A DNA stretch of 64,000 bases from Pseudomonas yamanorum (GTDB taxonomy: Bacteria > Pseudomonadota > Gammaproteobacteria > Pseudomonadales > Pseudomonadaceae): contig NZ_JACARE010000010.1 of assembly GCF_013386765.1 (NCBI RefSeq), forward strand, positions 186,001 through 250,000. The letters run 5' to 3'. Every line of letters begins with the position of its first letter. The first letter of the stretch is position 1. The position numbers and the translations under genes are program-made. Positions 33,844-41,664 of the stretch are shown one piece after another. The notes beneath the pieces are model-generated. The model was not told where the DNA came from and made no database searches. It saw only the letters and a program-made list of their open reading frames with translations.

Positions 33844-35097
33844 TTAACGAGGCACGACGATGTCGTTTGGAACAATAGGCTTGGTACTTTTAATAAGGAA
33901 ATCGGTTTTGCCGTTACCTGAGGTATCAATAGCCAGATAGTAAAGTTTATCGGTCGGGTGAAACCCGATTACCGCATCACCGGGCGTGCCAGTAAAATTT
34001 TGCACCAGTCGCGGCGCAACACCAGCTTTGGTCATGGCTTCGGTGATATCAATTTTGTCCTTGCCACTGACAAAATCCATCAGGCAGTCAGCTTTATCAT
34101 GAGTAGAGTCGGACAATTCGTTATATTTAAAGGTGTTGTTCCCCCCTACGCCCCATAGTTGATCCCGACCGCCGCCACCCACGATGACGTTATTTGCCTG
34201 GTTACCGATAATCTTATCGTTACCTGTTCCTCCCTTGGCATTTTCGATCGTCACGCCTCTGGCAATGGACACATTATTCACACCACTCCCCACATTGGAG
34301 TACGTTCCTGCCCCCAGATTAATGGTCTGGTCCTGAGTAAACTTTGAAAAGTCAAACGTGTCATTACCGCCACCATCCCACACACTAAATTCCGGCGCAG
34401 AATTAGCCTCTTGCATATGCCTCGGCATCATTCGATACGTATCAGGGTCCTTCAAACTATACTGATCGCGATCAGCATTTGAATTAAAGCCATAAACCGT
34501 GTCGGTATTACGCGTATTGTAATTTGCACCATATAGTTTCTGGGCTTGCTCTATATCGTCCATCAACGAGCCAGGTGCATGGTCGGGACGTTGAACCCCC
34601 ATTGCATGCCCCACTTCGCGCATGATTTTTTGTTTGGATATTGATGGAGCGTCCGTCCCCCTTGCCGTCTGAAAAAAGACCACTTCAGATCCTGGTTCTT
34701 TGGGCACGCCATCAGGTGTATTAGGATACGTGTGAACAGCCAGCTTAAGGTGCCCCTCATTTGCAGGATTTTTACTCTCTGTAAATGTAACGTTGGCAAC
34801 ATCCGACCAATCCTGCAGAGCGCTTTTGACCTTTGACTCATCCAACATAAAAGGAAGTAAGCCCTTCCCCCGCTCGGAAGAATGATAGACACCATTCTGG
34901 TAAGAGAGGCTCGTAACACCATCATTATTAAGATCATGCCACTTACGTCCGGTGCCTGAACTCTGCTGAGTTGGCTGGCCGTCACCATAACCTTTTGAAG
35001 GCTGTGTTTTGCTGGGCTCTTCAGAGGCAGACTTTGAGTAATTATCCGCATAACCATTGGTCATGGTGGAATTATGAAGCGCTTGTAAGTTCGACAT
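33844..35097 (-). CDS. serralysin-like RTX protein with degenerate zinc site (probable pseudo-protease)
   Basis: The product is 417 residues, against about 475-480 for AprA/serralysins. Recognisable serralysin parts: LQDWSDVANVTFTE, QKLYGANYNTRNTDTVYGFN, the calcium-binding RTX repeats GGTGNDKIIG and GGGGRDQLWG (289-316), and a C-terminal DIVV near the end like the type I secretion signal. The zinc motif HExxHxxGxxH reads R160-E-V-G-H164-A-M-G-V-Q-R170-P: the first and third His are Arg. The following segment that in the family holds the fourth ligand Tyr and the Met-turn (SxMSY) is missing; the sequence jumps from RPDHAPGSLMD to DIEQAQKLYG. Proteolysis is therefore not expected. Base composition is clearly more AT-rich than the neighbours. 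No inhibitor or secretion genes are adjacent. Confidence 0.85.
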   Translation of the reverse strand: MSNLQALHNSTMTNGYADNYSKSASEEPSKTQPSKGYGDGQPTQQSSGTGRKWHDLNNDGVTSLSYQNGVYHSSERGKGLLPFMLDESKVKSALQDWSDVANVTFTESKNPANEGHLKLAVHTYPNTPDGVPKEPGSEVVFFQTARGTDAPSISKQKIMREVGHAMGVQRPDHAPGSLMDDIEQAQKLYGANYNTRNTDTVYGFNSNADRDQYSLKDPDTYRMMPRHMQEANSAPEFSVWDGGGNDTFDFSKFTQDQTINLGAGTYSNVGSGVNNVSIARGVTIENAKGGTGNDKIIGNQANNVIVGGGGRDQLWGVGGNNTFKYNELSDSTHDKADCLMDFVSGKDKIDITEAMTKAGVAPRLVQNFTGTPGDAVIGFHPTDKLYYLAIDTSGNGKTDFLIKSTKPIVPNDIVVPR

Positions 35098-35891
35098 ATA
35101 ATACCCTTTCAGATTAAACACCCGGAAACGAGCGAACACTCTATTCGCCGAAACAAGGTGACACGGCCAAAAAAGCAATCAAGCCTCAATTCGTAACTAG
35201 ATCTAAATCCGGTATTTTTACTCCACTCAAAAAACGACAAAAAAATACGTCTTCAAAATTTTACGTAAGAAAATATCACTAAACCAATACGACACCAGCC
35301 ACCTAAAAAAACCCACTACACTCACAAATCAATGTTTTCTATACCCGCCGAAAAAAGGGCAATCGAGTGCAGTACGTTTAATACTTTTCATAAAGAAACG
35401 CGCACGCCTGCAAAGTACAACAACATATTTCTCACAAATACTGTTGGCAATTTAATACCAAATTTATTATCACGTCTTAAATGCTTATTTTTCCTCGGGC
35501 ATGCCGGGGTAGCGTAGGGTGGGATATACCAGGACGACGGAAAACCAACCTGGCAGCAGTGAGAATGCTCAGTGGAAGCGACAGGACGTGCAAGGGAATC
35601 GACGTGGAAAACACCAAATTCCAGGCAAAAAAAATCCCAAGTAGCTGATGGAAACTTGGGATTTAAAAATGCATAAACCGTGGGAGGTGAACGCCCGGCA
35701 ATAATACCGACCGGAGCAATCTGTAACAAGATATTTTTAAGCCTTTCGTCGGATCAAGCCGCGCCTAAGCCCTTCAATAACCACACTTTTTTAATGGATC
35801 CGATTATTCAAAGTGCCACTTTTTGGTGCAACAAACCCTAAGTTAAACAAACTTGCGCTGTTTAATTCCGCGATAAAAATAAGGGTATTGA
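35098..35891. other. AT-rich intergenic region
   Basis: Almost 800 bp between the serralysin-like gene and a small membrane-protein gene, both on the minus strand. It is markedly AT-rich, with runs of A and T. Short open frames exist (e.g. 35388-35729 minus), but none has a ribosome site, coding-like codon use or a recognisable product, and one spans the terminator at 35627-35664. The low GC extends over the neighbouring serralysin-like gene, suggesting both arrived together or are under relaxed constraint. Confidence 0.6.
35627..35664 (-). terminator. intrinsic terminator (minus strand)
   Basis: AAATCCCAAGT (35632-35642) pairs with ACTTGGGATTT (35654-35664); on the minus strand it is followed by a run of eight T. 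It would end a transcript coming from the small gene at 35892-36152. Confidence 0.8.
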
Positions 35892-36152
35892 TTAAAAGTG
35901 CGTGGGCTTCTTCAAGTAATGCTCACTCAAATGTTTGCACGGATCCACCAGCACCAATTCGTCCTGAGGCGTGGTACGCGAAACGCTGGCTGCCTGGCGA
36001 CATAACGCCAGGCGCTCCGCTGCTTCTTCCCGCTGCCGGTCCACCTGGGCATTGAGCTGCACGAAATAGGCCCCCAGCATCACCGCCACACACAGAACCC
36101 CGACAACAAAATAGCGGAAGGCGTTGGATGGAGGGGGTTCCAGCTCACTCAT
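35892..36152 (-). CDS. small single-pass membrane protein, unknown
   Basis: The product is 86 residues: a short Pro-rich N-terminus (MSELEPPPSNAFRYF), one membrane helix (about 14-33, VVGVLCVAVMLGAYFVQLNA), then a charged helical tail (QVDRQREEAAERLALCRQAA) ending in DPCKHLSEHYLKK. I do not recognise a family. The ATG at 36152 follows AAGGTG. It is a single gene ended by the terminator at 35627. Confidence 0.6.
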   Translation of the reverse strand: MSELEPPPSNAFRYFVVGVLCVAVMLGAYFVQLNAQVDRQREEAAERLALCRQAASVSRTTPQDELVLVDPCKHLSEHYLKKPTHF

Positions 36153-36267
36153 ACACTCATTGCACCTTGTGTTTCTGATAGCGAACATCATCGCCAAGCT
36201 TCTCACCGAGACGCTCAATTGTATGTAAATTGAAACACATGGGTTGTGTTGGATTTGTAAAACACCG

Positions 36268-37167
36268 TCAGTCCTGCTCACGCCGCCTGAACTGCCCCGG
36301 CGCCAGCCCGTGGGCCTTGCGAAAACACCGGGAAAAATAGGCCTCGTCGGTAAACCCGCAACGGTGCGCAATCGCACCAATCATCTGCGGGCTGTTGAGC
36401 AGCAGCGTGCGCGCCAGTTGCATGCGCCGGTCGAGCACCAGTTGGGAGAAAGGCTTGCCGGTTTCCTTGCGCAGCAAGTGGGTCAGGTAGTTGGGCGACA
36501 GGAAGGCCGCCGCCGCGGCATCGGTCAGGTTCAGCGACGGCTCGTGCAGATGCTCACGGATGTAGCCCTGGACCCGCGCCAGCGCATCCTTGCGGCCACG
36601 GCGGGTGGCGTTGTTGGCGGCAAAGGCCTGGAGCGGCTCGGCATACTGCTGGCACACCAGCCCGATCAACTGGAACAGGTAACCCTTGAGCCGCTCCCGC
36701 GCGCCGAAGCTGCGGTGGGCGTCCAGGGTGCGCATGTGTTCCAGCCAGGTTTTGACTTCCTCGAATGCCGCGTCCTCAAGGATGAAGTCCAGTTGTTCCT
36801 GGAAGCGGAACGGCGACAGTTCCGGCGCCTGGCCAATGGGTATGTCTTCCAGGTCCAGCGGGTCGCAGGTCAGTTGCGGCAGGAAAAACCCCTGGCTGAA
36901 ATTGATCAGCATGAAGTCGCCGTCTTCGGGATGGGGAATCACGTGCAGGCGATGGGGCAGGATAAAGGCCAGGGCCTTCTTCGGGAACGGGCGCACCGCA
37001 CCGCCGATGTGCTGCACGGTGTCGCCGCCCAGGTTGATCTGGATCTGGAAGTATTCGTGGCGATGGGGACTGGTCAGCGCCGCCCTGCCCCGCTTGTCGC
37101 GGATGTAGAAGTCGGAGCGGTCGCTGCGCTGTTCCATGCCGTAGGTGGTGATGCGGGTGCCGGGCAT
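36268..37167 (-). CDS. AraC-family transcriptional regulator
   Basis: The product is 299 residues. An N-terminal cupin-like sensing domain (TSPHRHEYFQIQINLGGDTV ... FILPHRLHVIPH) is followed by two helix-turn-helix units: LNLTDAAAAAFLSPNYLTHL and IGAIAHRCGFTDEAYFSRCF, with the closing HGLAPGQFRRRE. It lies 35 bp downstream of the FAH hydrolase gene on the same strand, so it may control that gene as part of one unit. Confidence 0.9.
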   Translation of the reverse strand: MPGTRITTYGMEQRSDRSDFYIRDKRGRAALTSPHRHEYFQIQINLGGDTVQHIGGAVRPFPKKALAFILPHRLHVIPHPEDGDFMLINFSQGFFLPQLTCDPLDLEDIPIGQAPELSPFRFQEQLDFILEDAAFEEVKTWLEHMRTLDAHRSFGARERLKGYLFQLIGLVCQQYAEPLQAFAANNATRRGRKDALARVQGYIREHLHEPSLNLTDAAAAAFLSPNYLTHLLRKETGKPFSQLVLDRRMQLARTLLLNSPQMIGAIAHRCGFTDEAYFSRCFRKAHGLAPGQFRRREQD

Positions 37168-37202
37168 ACGTATTTCTCGAAGGGCCTGGCACCACTGTAG
37201 CG

Positions 37203-37898
37203 TCAACCCTGGCCGAGGGTGAAGCTCAGCTCCGCCAGGCCGTCGATTCCGGCGGTCACCACATCGCCCGGTTGCAAGGCGCCGACGCCCGCCGGGGTGC
37301 CGGTGAAGATCAGGTCGCCGGCCTTCAGCGCCACGGATCTGGACGCATGGCTGATGACCTCGCTGACCGACCAGATCTGGTCCGCCAGATCGCCCACTTG
37401 GCGCTGCTCGCCATTGACCTTGAGCCAGATACGCCCGCTGCCCGGATGGCCGACGGCACTCACCGGCCGCAACGCGGTGCAGGGTGCCGACTCATCGAAA
37501 GCCTTGGCCCATTCCCACGGACGAGAAGCCTTTTTCGCCAGGGCCTGGAGGTCGCGGCGGGTCAGATCGATGCCCAGGCCGTAACCCCAGATATGCGCGA
37601 AGGCGTCTTCCGGGGCGATGTCCACCCCGCCCTTGCCGATGGCTACCACCAACTCGACTTCATGGTGCAGGTCGGCGGTCAGCGGCGGATAAGCGATCAC
37701 GCCTTCGGCAGGCACCACGGCATCGGCCGGTTTCATGAAGAAGAACGGCGGCTCGCGGTCCGGGTCGTGGCCCATTTCGCGGGCGTGCTCGCTGTAGTTG
37801 CGCCCGACGCAGAACACCCGGCGCAGGGGGAAGCGAGCGTCGTCGCCCTGGATGGCGAGGGACGGGATTTCGTTGGGAGTGATGACGTAGCGGGTCAT
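37203..37898 (-). CDS. fumarylacetoacetate hydrolase-family enzyme (fumarylpyruvate hydrolase-like)
   Basis: The product is 231 residues, the short FAH type. FCVGRNYSEHAREMG, PFFFMKPADAVV and the metal-binding DLHHEVELVVAIGKGG (Glu/Glu/Asp set with GYGLGIDLTRRDLQ) are clear, as is DLIFTGTPAGVGALQPGD. These enzymes hydrolyse C-C bonds in acylpyruvates; the closest types are NagK/fumarylpyruvate and maleylpyruvate hydrolases of the gentisate route. No gentisate dioxygenase or isomerase is nearby, so the substrate is open. Confidence 0.88.
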   Translation of the reverse strand: MTRYVITPNEIPSLAIQGDDARFPLRRVFCVGRNYSEHAREMGHDPDREPPFFFMKPADAVVPAEGVIAYPPLTADLHHEVELVVAIGKGGVDIAPEDAFAHIWGYGLGIDLTRRDLQALAKKASRPWEWAKAFDESAPCTALRPVSAVGHPGSGRIWLKVNGEQRQVGDLADQIWSVSEVISHASRSVALKAGDLIFTGTPAGVGALQPGDVVTAGIDGLAELSFTLGQG

Positions 37899-37917
37899 GG
37901 CATGTGCCTCTTCGGTT

Positions 37918-38112
37918 ACCTGGGGCCAGTATGCGCACTGGCTCCAGGGCGAAGTTGGACAGGCTTACGCAGATTTTGTACTGGGCGGTGCATCGATCAA
38001 GGCCGACTTCCCCGCGCTGCAAATGGTCTGGCCGGACAAGCAAGGGCACTTCCCATGGGAGCCCGCCTACGATCAGTCGTTCTCCAGGTTCCAGTTGCTG
38101 CTGGATAAGTAG
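37918..38112 (+). pseudogene. remnant of a DUF4262-like gene (C-terminal part)
   Basis: In frame to the stop at 38112 the translation contains YAHWLQGEVGQAYADFVLGG and then FPALQMVWPDKQGHFPWEPA, the C-terminal signature of DUF4262 proteins (ALQxVWPDxxGxFPW). The family's N-terminal part (FGYTVGL...) is absent and the frame runs upstream into the FAH start region, with no ribosome site. I read it as a 5'-truncated relic. Confidence 0.5.
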
Positions 38113-38115
38113 GGG

Positions 38116-38445
38116 TTATTTACGCGCCAGCTTGTAGCGCAAACAGTCCTGGTAAAAACTCTGGCGAATCACCTCGGGCTTGACCCGCGAACGGCTGTCG
38201 TAGGTCTGCTCGGTGATGCCCATGGCCATCATGTGCATCCAGGGTTTCTTGAACTGGTAGGTCTTCAGTTTCTGGCGCGCGGCATACAGCGAGACGCCCG
38301 ACAGCTTCAACTCCTGCGCCCGGGCCGCTGTGCCCGCGCCCCAGCTGCACATATACCGGTCGTTGTCCCGCAGCTCCCGTGCCTGAACCGAAACCGCCCC
38401 ACCCGCCAGGGAACAGGCGATCAGCATGATTCCAACATTGCGCAT
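38116..38445 (-). CDS. small secreted protein of unknown function
   Basis: The product is 109 residues with a signal peptide (MRNVGIMLIACSLAGGAVSV, cut after QA). The mature protein is helical and basic (QELKLSGVSLYAARQKLKTY ... EVIRQSFYQDCLRYKLARK), with two Cys that could form a disulfide. No family recognised. GGCGGG at 6 bases spacing supports the ATG at 38445; the ATG 6 bases upstream is also possible. It converges with the DUF4262 remnant 3 bp away. Confidence 0.65.
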   Translation of the reverse strand: MRNVGIMLIACSLAGGAVSVQARELRDNDRYMCSWGAGTAARAQELKLSGVSLYAARQKLKTYQFKKPWMHMMAMGITEQTYDSRSRVKPEVIRQSFYQDCLRYKLARK

Positions 38446-38528
38446 TTGCATCCCGCCTAACCACCTGAAAATAAAAGTGATTTTGGCGAGGATTTTGTTA
38501 CAAAGGGGCCAGCAAATTGCCTTCTCGG

Positions 38529-38849
38529 TTAATTTACCGACACCAGTTTGAGACCGATCACACCTGCCAGGATCAGCACAATGCACAACACCCGCAACGG
38601 CGCGGTGGAATCCCCCAGCAACGCCATGCCCAGGATCGCCGTGCCGGCCGCGCCGATTCCGGTCCAGACCGCGTAGGCGCTGCCCACCGGCAGCGTGCGC
38701 AGCGCCATCGAAAGCAGGATCACGCTGGAAACACCGGTCACCACGGTGAGCAATCCGGGGGTGAATCGGGTGAAGCCATCCGAGGCCTTCATCGCGAACG
38801 CGAAGGCGATTTCAAGGATGCCGGCCAAGCCGAGAAGTAGCCATGCCAT
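38529..38849 (-). CDS. small multidrug resistance (SMR) exporter, SugE/Gdx-like
   Basis: The product is 106 residues with four helices. The opening MAWLLLGLAGILEIAFAFAM carries the essential Glu of helix 1 (EIAF), and PVGSAYAVWTGIGAAGTAIL in helix 3 is the SMR signature. The AYAVWTGIG version fits the SugE branch, now known mostly as guanidinium exporters (Gdx), as well as quaternary ammonium transporters. No guanidine riboswitch was recognised in the short upstream gap. Confidence 0.88.
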   Translation of the reverse strand: MAWLLLGLAGILEIAFAFAMKASDGFTRFTPGLLTVVTGVSSVILLSMALRTLPVGSAYAVWTGIGAAGTAILGMALLGDSTAPLRVLCIVLILAGVIGLKLVSVN

Positions 38850-38920
38850 GGGGTGAGCCCTCAGGAAATACAGTGGGGGATGTGGCGAGGGGCCCGGCCG
38901 CCTCGCCACAACGAAGCGGC

Positions 38921-39367
38921 TTAAGCCTTGGCGGCCGCCGCCGGCGTGGTGCGGAAGGTGATGCCCAGGCGGTTGAAGGCGTTCATCAGTGCAATGCCGT
39001 AGGTGAGGTCGGCCAGTTCCTTGTCGCTGAACTCGGCGGCAGCCGCCGCGTAATCCGCGTCCGAAACATCACTGGCGGTAACGGCTTGCGCAAACGCCAG
39101 CGCCACGCGCTCACGCTGGGTGAAGACCGCGCCAGCGTCATGCCAGACCGGCACCAGCACCAGCTTGTCCACGGCCAGGCCTTGCTTGAGCAGGTCCCGC
39201 GAGTGCATGTCGATGCAAAAGGCGCAGCCGTTGACCTGGGAAACCCGCAGGTAGACCAGGTCGATCAGTTCCTTGGACAGGCCACTGTTCTGCAGGTAGA
39301 CGTAAACCCCGCCGAACGCTTTGTAACCTTCAGGGGAAGCCTTGGAGTAGTCGAGACGTGTTGTCAT
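38921..39367 (-). CDS. AhpD-like carboxymuconolactone decarboxylase-family protein
   Basis: The product is 148 residues. The redox motif is in VNGCAFCIDMHSRDLLKQG (CxxC plus His), typical of AhpD/YnjA-like alkylhydroperoxidase-related proteins. ELADLTYGIALMNAFNRLGI near the C-terminus fits the family. It is likely a thiol-dependent antioxidant enzyme. AGGA lies 8 bases before the ATG at 39367. It is divergent from azoR with about 195 bp between. Confidence 0.85.
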   Translation of the reverse strand: MTTRLDYSKASPEGYKAFGGVYVYLQNSGLSKELIDLVYLRVSQVNGCAFCIDMHSRDLLKQGLAVDKLVLVPVWHDAGAVFTQRERVALAFAQAVTASDVSDADYAAAAAEFSDKELADLTYGIALMNAFNRLGITFRTTPAAAAKA

Positions 39368-39562
39368 GGTGAAATCCTGTAGCAGTTGGATGAAGCCGCC
39401 ATCTTGCGGCGCCATGGCCTACCCCAAAAGATCCATGAACTGGCTTGAACAATAGGCCATGAATGCGCCGCCATGGCCTACTCTGAATCTTGATTCTTGG
39501 CTCTTTGGCCTGGGTCATGGGGTTCGTAGACTGAAGGCCATCCATTCAGGAAGCACCGCACC

Positions 39563-40165
39563 ATGAATATCCTCCATGTCAGCGCCAGCCCTCGCGGGCA
39601 AGCGTCGGAAAGCAACGCGCTCTCCCACAAGATCATCGAATGCCTGCGCCAGCGGCACCCGGCCGCCGAGGTGGTGCAGCGCCTGATCGCTGGAAATGCC
39701 CTGGCGCCGGTGGACGAGCCTTACGCAACGTCCCAGCAGTCGCTGGTGGACGTCTCGCAAGAGGGTTCGATGGCCCAGTCCGAACGCCTGGTCCGGGAAG
39801 TGGAACTGGCGGATATCGTGGTGATCGCCACCCCCATGCATAACTATTCGGTGCCTGCGGCCCTCAAGCTGTGGCTCGATCATATTGCGCGGGTGCGCCG
39901 CACCTTCGATATCTCGGCCCAGGGCAAGATCGGCTTGTTGCAGGACCGGCCAGTGTTCGTGGCCGTGGCCTCGGGCGGGCGATTTTCCGGGGAGCGTGCG
40001 CACCAGCCGGATTTCCTGACGCCATACCTGAAAACCATCCTGGGCATGATCGGCCTGCATGACGTGACCTTCTTCACCGTCGAAGGCACCGCTTCACGCC
40101 CCGAAAGCCTGGCCCAGACCCGCCTCCAGACCGACCAGGCGCTGCACGACTACTTCGCCACCTGA
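39563..40165 (+). CDS. azoR: FMN-dependent NADH-azoreductase
   Basis: The product is 200 residues with a flavodoxin-like fold. The FMN phosphate loop SASPRGQASESNALS (7-21), the PMHNYSVPAALKLWLDHIAR segment and VFVAVASGGRFS are the AzoR signatures. It reduces quinones and azo compounds with NAD(P)H. AGGAAG precedes the ATG. The MocR regulator gene follows 18 bp downstream. Confidence 0.92.
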   Translation: MNILHVSASPRGQASESNALSHKIIECLRQRHPAAEVVQRLIAGNALAPVDEPYATSQQSLVDVSQEGSMAQSERLVREVELADIVVIATPMHNYSVPAALKLWLDHIARVRRTFDISAQGKIGLLQDRPVFVAVASGGRFSGERAHQPDFLTPYLKTILGMIGLHDVTFFTVEGTASRPESLAQTRLQTDQALHDYFAT

Positions 40166-40182
40166 ACAGGACCCGCCGCCGG

Positions 40183-41595
40183 ATGAGCACCTCGATCAAA
40201 GCCCTTTCACCGCTGGACGCCGGCGCTTCGGAGCCGATCTATCGGCAACTGTACTGGCGGTTCCGCAGCGCAATTGCCGACGGGCTGCTCAAGCCGGGCG
40301 AACGCATACCCGCGGCCCGGGCCCTGGCCAAGGAGCTGGGGCTGGCCCGAGGCACCATCGACACCGCCTATTCGCTGCTGGCAGCCGAAGGTTATATCCA
40401 GGCCCGTGGCCAGGCCGGCACCGTGGTGGCTGAAGGGATCAAGGCCAGCCTGCCGGAGCGTCCCACCGCCATCAGCGACCACAATGCCGTGAGGCAAAAA
40501 GCCGCCGTGCTGCCGTTTCAAATGGGCCTGCCGGCACTGGATGCGTTCCCGCGCAAGATCTGGTCGAAAATCGCTGCCCGTTGCGTGCGTGCCACCCAGG
40601 TCGCAGACATGGCCAACCCGTGCGTCTACGGCCTGAACTCCCTGCGCACGGCGATTGCCAGCTACTTGCAGATGGCGCGGGGCATCCACTGCTCGCCTGC
40701 GCAAGTCTTCGTCACCTCGGGCTATCGCAATACGCTCGGCCTGATCGCCCACGCATTGCTGGAACCGGGCGACCGAGTGCTGGTGGAAGACCCGGGCTAC
40801 CTGTTCACCCGGCCATTGCTGGATTACCTGAATATCAAGGCTATACCGGTGCCGGTGGACCAGGACGGCATGCAGGTATCCCAGGCCGTGCAACAGGGCA
40901 AAGGCGCCCGCGCGGTGGTGGTCACGCCGGCCCATCAAAGCCCGCTGTGTGTCTCGCTGTCGTTGCCCAGGCGCCTGGAACTGCTGGATTGGGCCAGCCG
41001 CCAGCAGGCGTGGATCATCGAAGACGACTACGACGGCGAATACCGCTACGTGAGCCGCCCGCTGCCGGCCCTCAAGAGCCTGGACCGCGACGGCCGGGTG
41101 CTCTACGCCGGGACGTTCAGCAAGGTGCTGTTTCCGGGGATCCGCCTCGCCTATCTGGTGGTGCCCGACGCGCAGGTGGAACGCTTCGAACACGTCAGCC
41201 AGACCTTCCTCGGCGGTTGCCCGGAGCTGACCCAGGCGATCGTCGCGACGTTCATGGCCGAAGGGCATTTTGCGCGGCATATCCAGCGTATGCGCAAACT
41301 CTACGGTGAGCGTCGGGAGGCCACGGCCAGGGGCCTGCGCAAAGCCCTGGGCGAGCAGATTTCGATTGATGCCCAACCGGGCGGAATGCACTTGATCCTG
41401 CGCCTGAACGCGCAACAGTCAGACCGCCTGTGCGTAGAGCGCCTGGCGCAGGCGGGCATTTATGCAGAGGCCCTGAGCGACTGGAATATTCAAGGCCAGA
41501 CCGGCCCCGGGCTGTTGCTGGGCTTTGCCAATATCGAATCCGAGGCGGTCGCCGAAGCCCTGGGAAAACGCATCCTGAATGCACTCATGGCCTGA
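40183..41595 (+). CDS. MocR/PdxR-family regulator (GntR helix-turn-helix fused to aminotransferase domain)
   Basis: The product is 470 residues. The N-terminal winged helix (IYRQLYWRFRSAIADGLLKP ... RALAKELGLARGTIDTAYSL) is joined to a fold-type I aminotransferase domain. Lys314 in YAGTFSKVLFPGIRLAYLVV is the expected PLP-binding lysine, and IIEDDYDGEYRY holds the conserved Asp and Tyr. MocR proteins sense PLP or amino compounds. It is co-directional with azoR, 18 bp behind it, and ends in a strong terminator. Confidence 0.93.
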   Translation: MSTSIKALSPLDAGASEPIYRQLYWRFRSAIADGLLKPGERIPAARALAKELGLARGTIDTAYSLLAAEGYIQARGQAGTVVAEGIKASLPERPTAISDHNAVRQKAAVLPFQMGLPALDAFPRKIWSKIAARCVRATQVADMANPCVYGLNSLRTAIASYLQMARGIHCSPAQVFVTSGYRNTLGLIAHALLEPGDRVLVEDPGYLFTRPLLDYLNIKAIPVPVDQDGMQVSQAVQQGKGARAVVVTPAHQSPLCVSLSLPRRLELLDWASRQQAWIIEDDYDGEYRYVSRPLPALKSLDRDGRVLYAGTFSKVLFPGIRLAYLVVPDAQVERFEHVSQTFLGGCPELTQAIVATFMAEGHFARHIQRMRKLYGERREATARGLRKALGEQISIDAQPGGMHLILRLNAQQSDRLCVERLAQAGIYAEALSDWNIQGQTGPGLLLGFANIESEAVAEALGKRILNALMA

Positions 41596-41616
41596 TCGGC
41601 GAACGCTCTGGTTTTT

Positions 41617-41662
41617 GGCCTTGGCGCTGCTGCTCCCGAATCCTTTCGCCAAGGCCTTTTTT
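41617..41662 (+). terminator. intrinsic terminator after the MocR gene
   Basis: GGCCTTGGCG (41617-41626) pairs with CGCCAAGGCC (41647-41656), followed by six T. It ends 3 bp before the convergent receptor gene's stop. Confidence 0.88.
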
Positions 41663-41664
41663 AT

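Noticed and set aside
35388..35729. 113-codon minus-strand frame in the AT-rich gap
   Set aside because: No ribosome site, no family, and it contains a strong terminator in the same direction.
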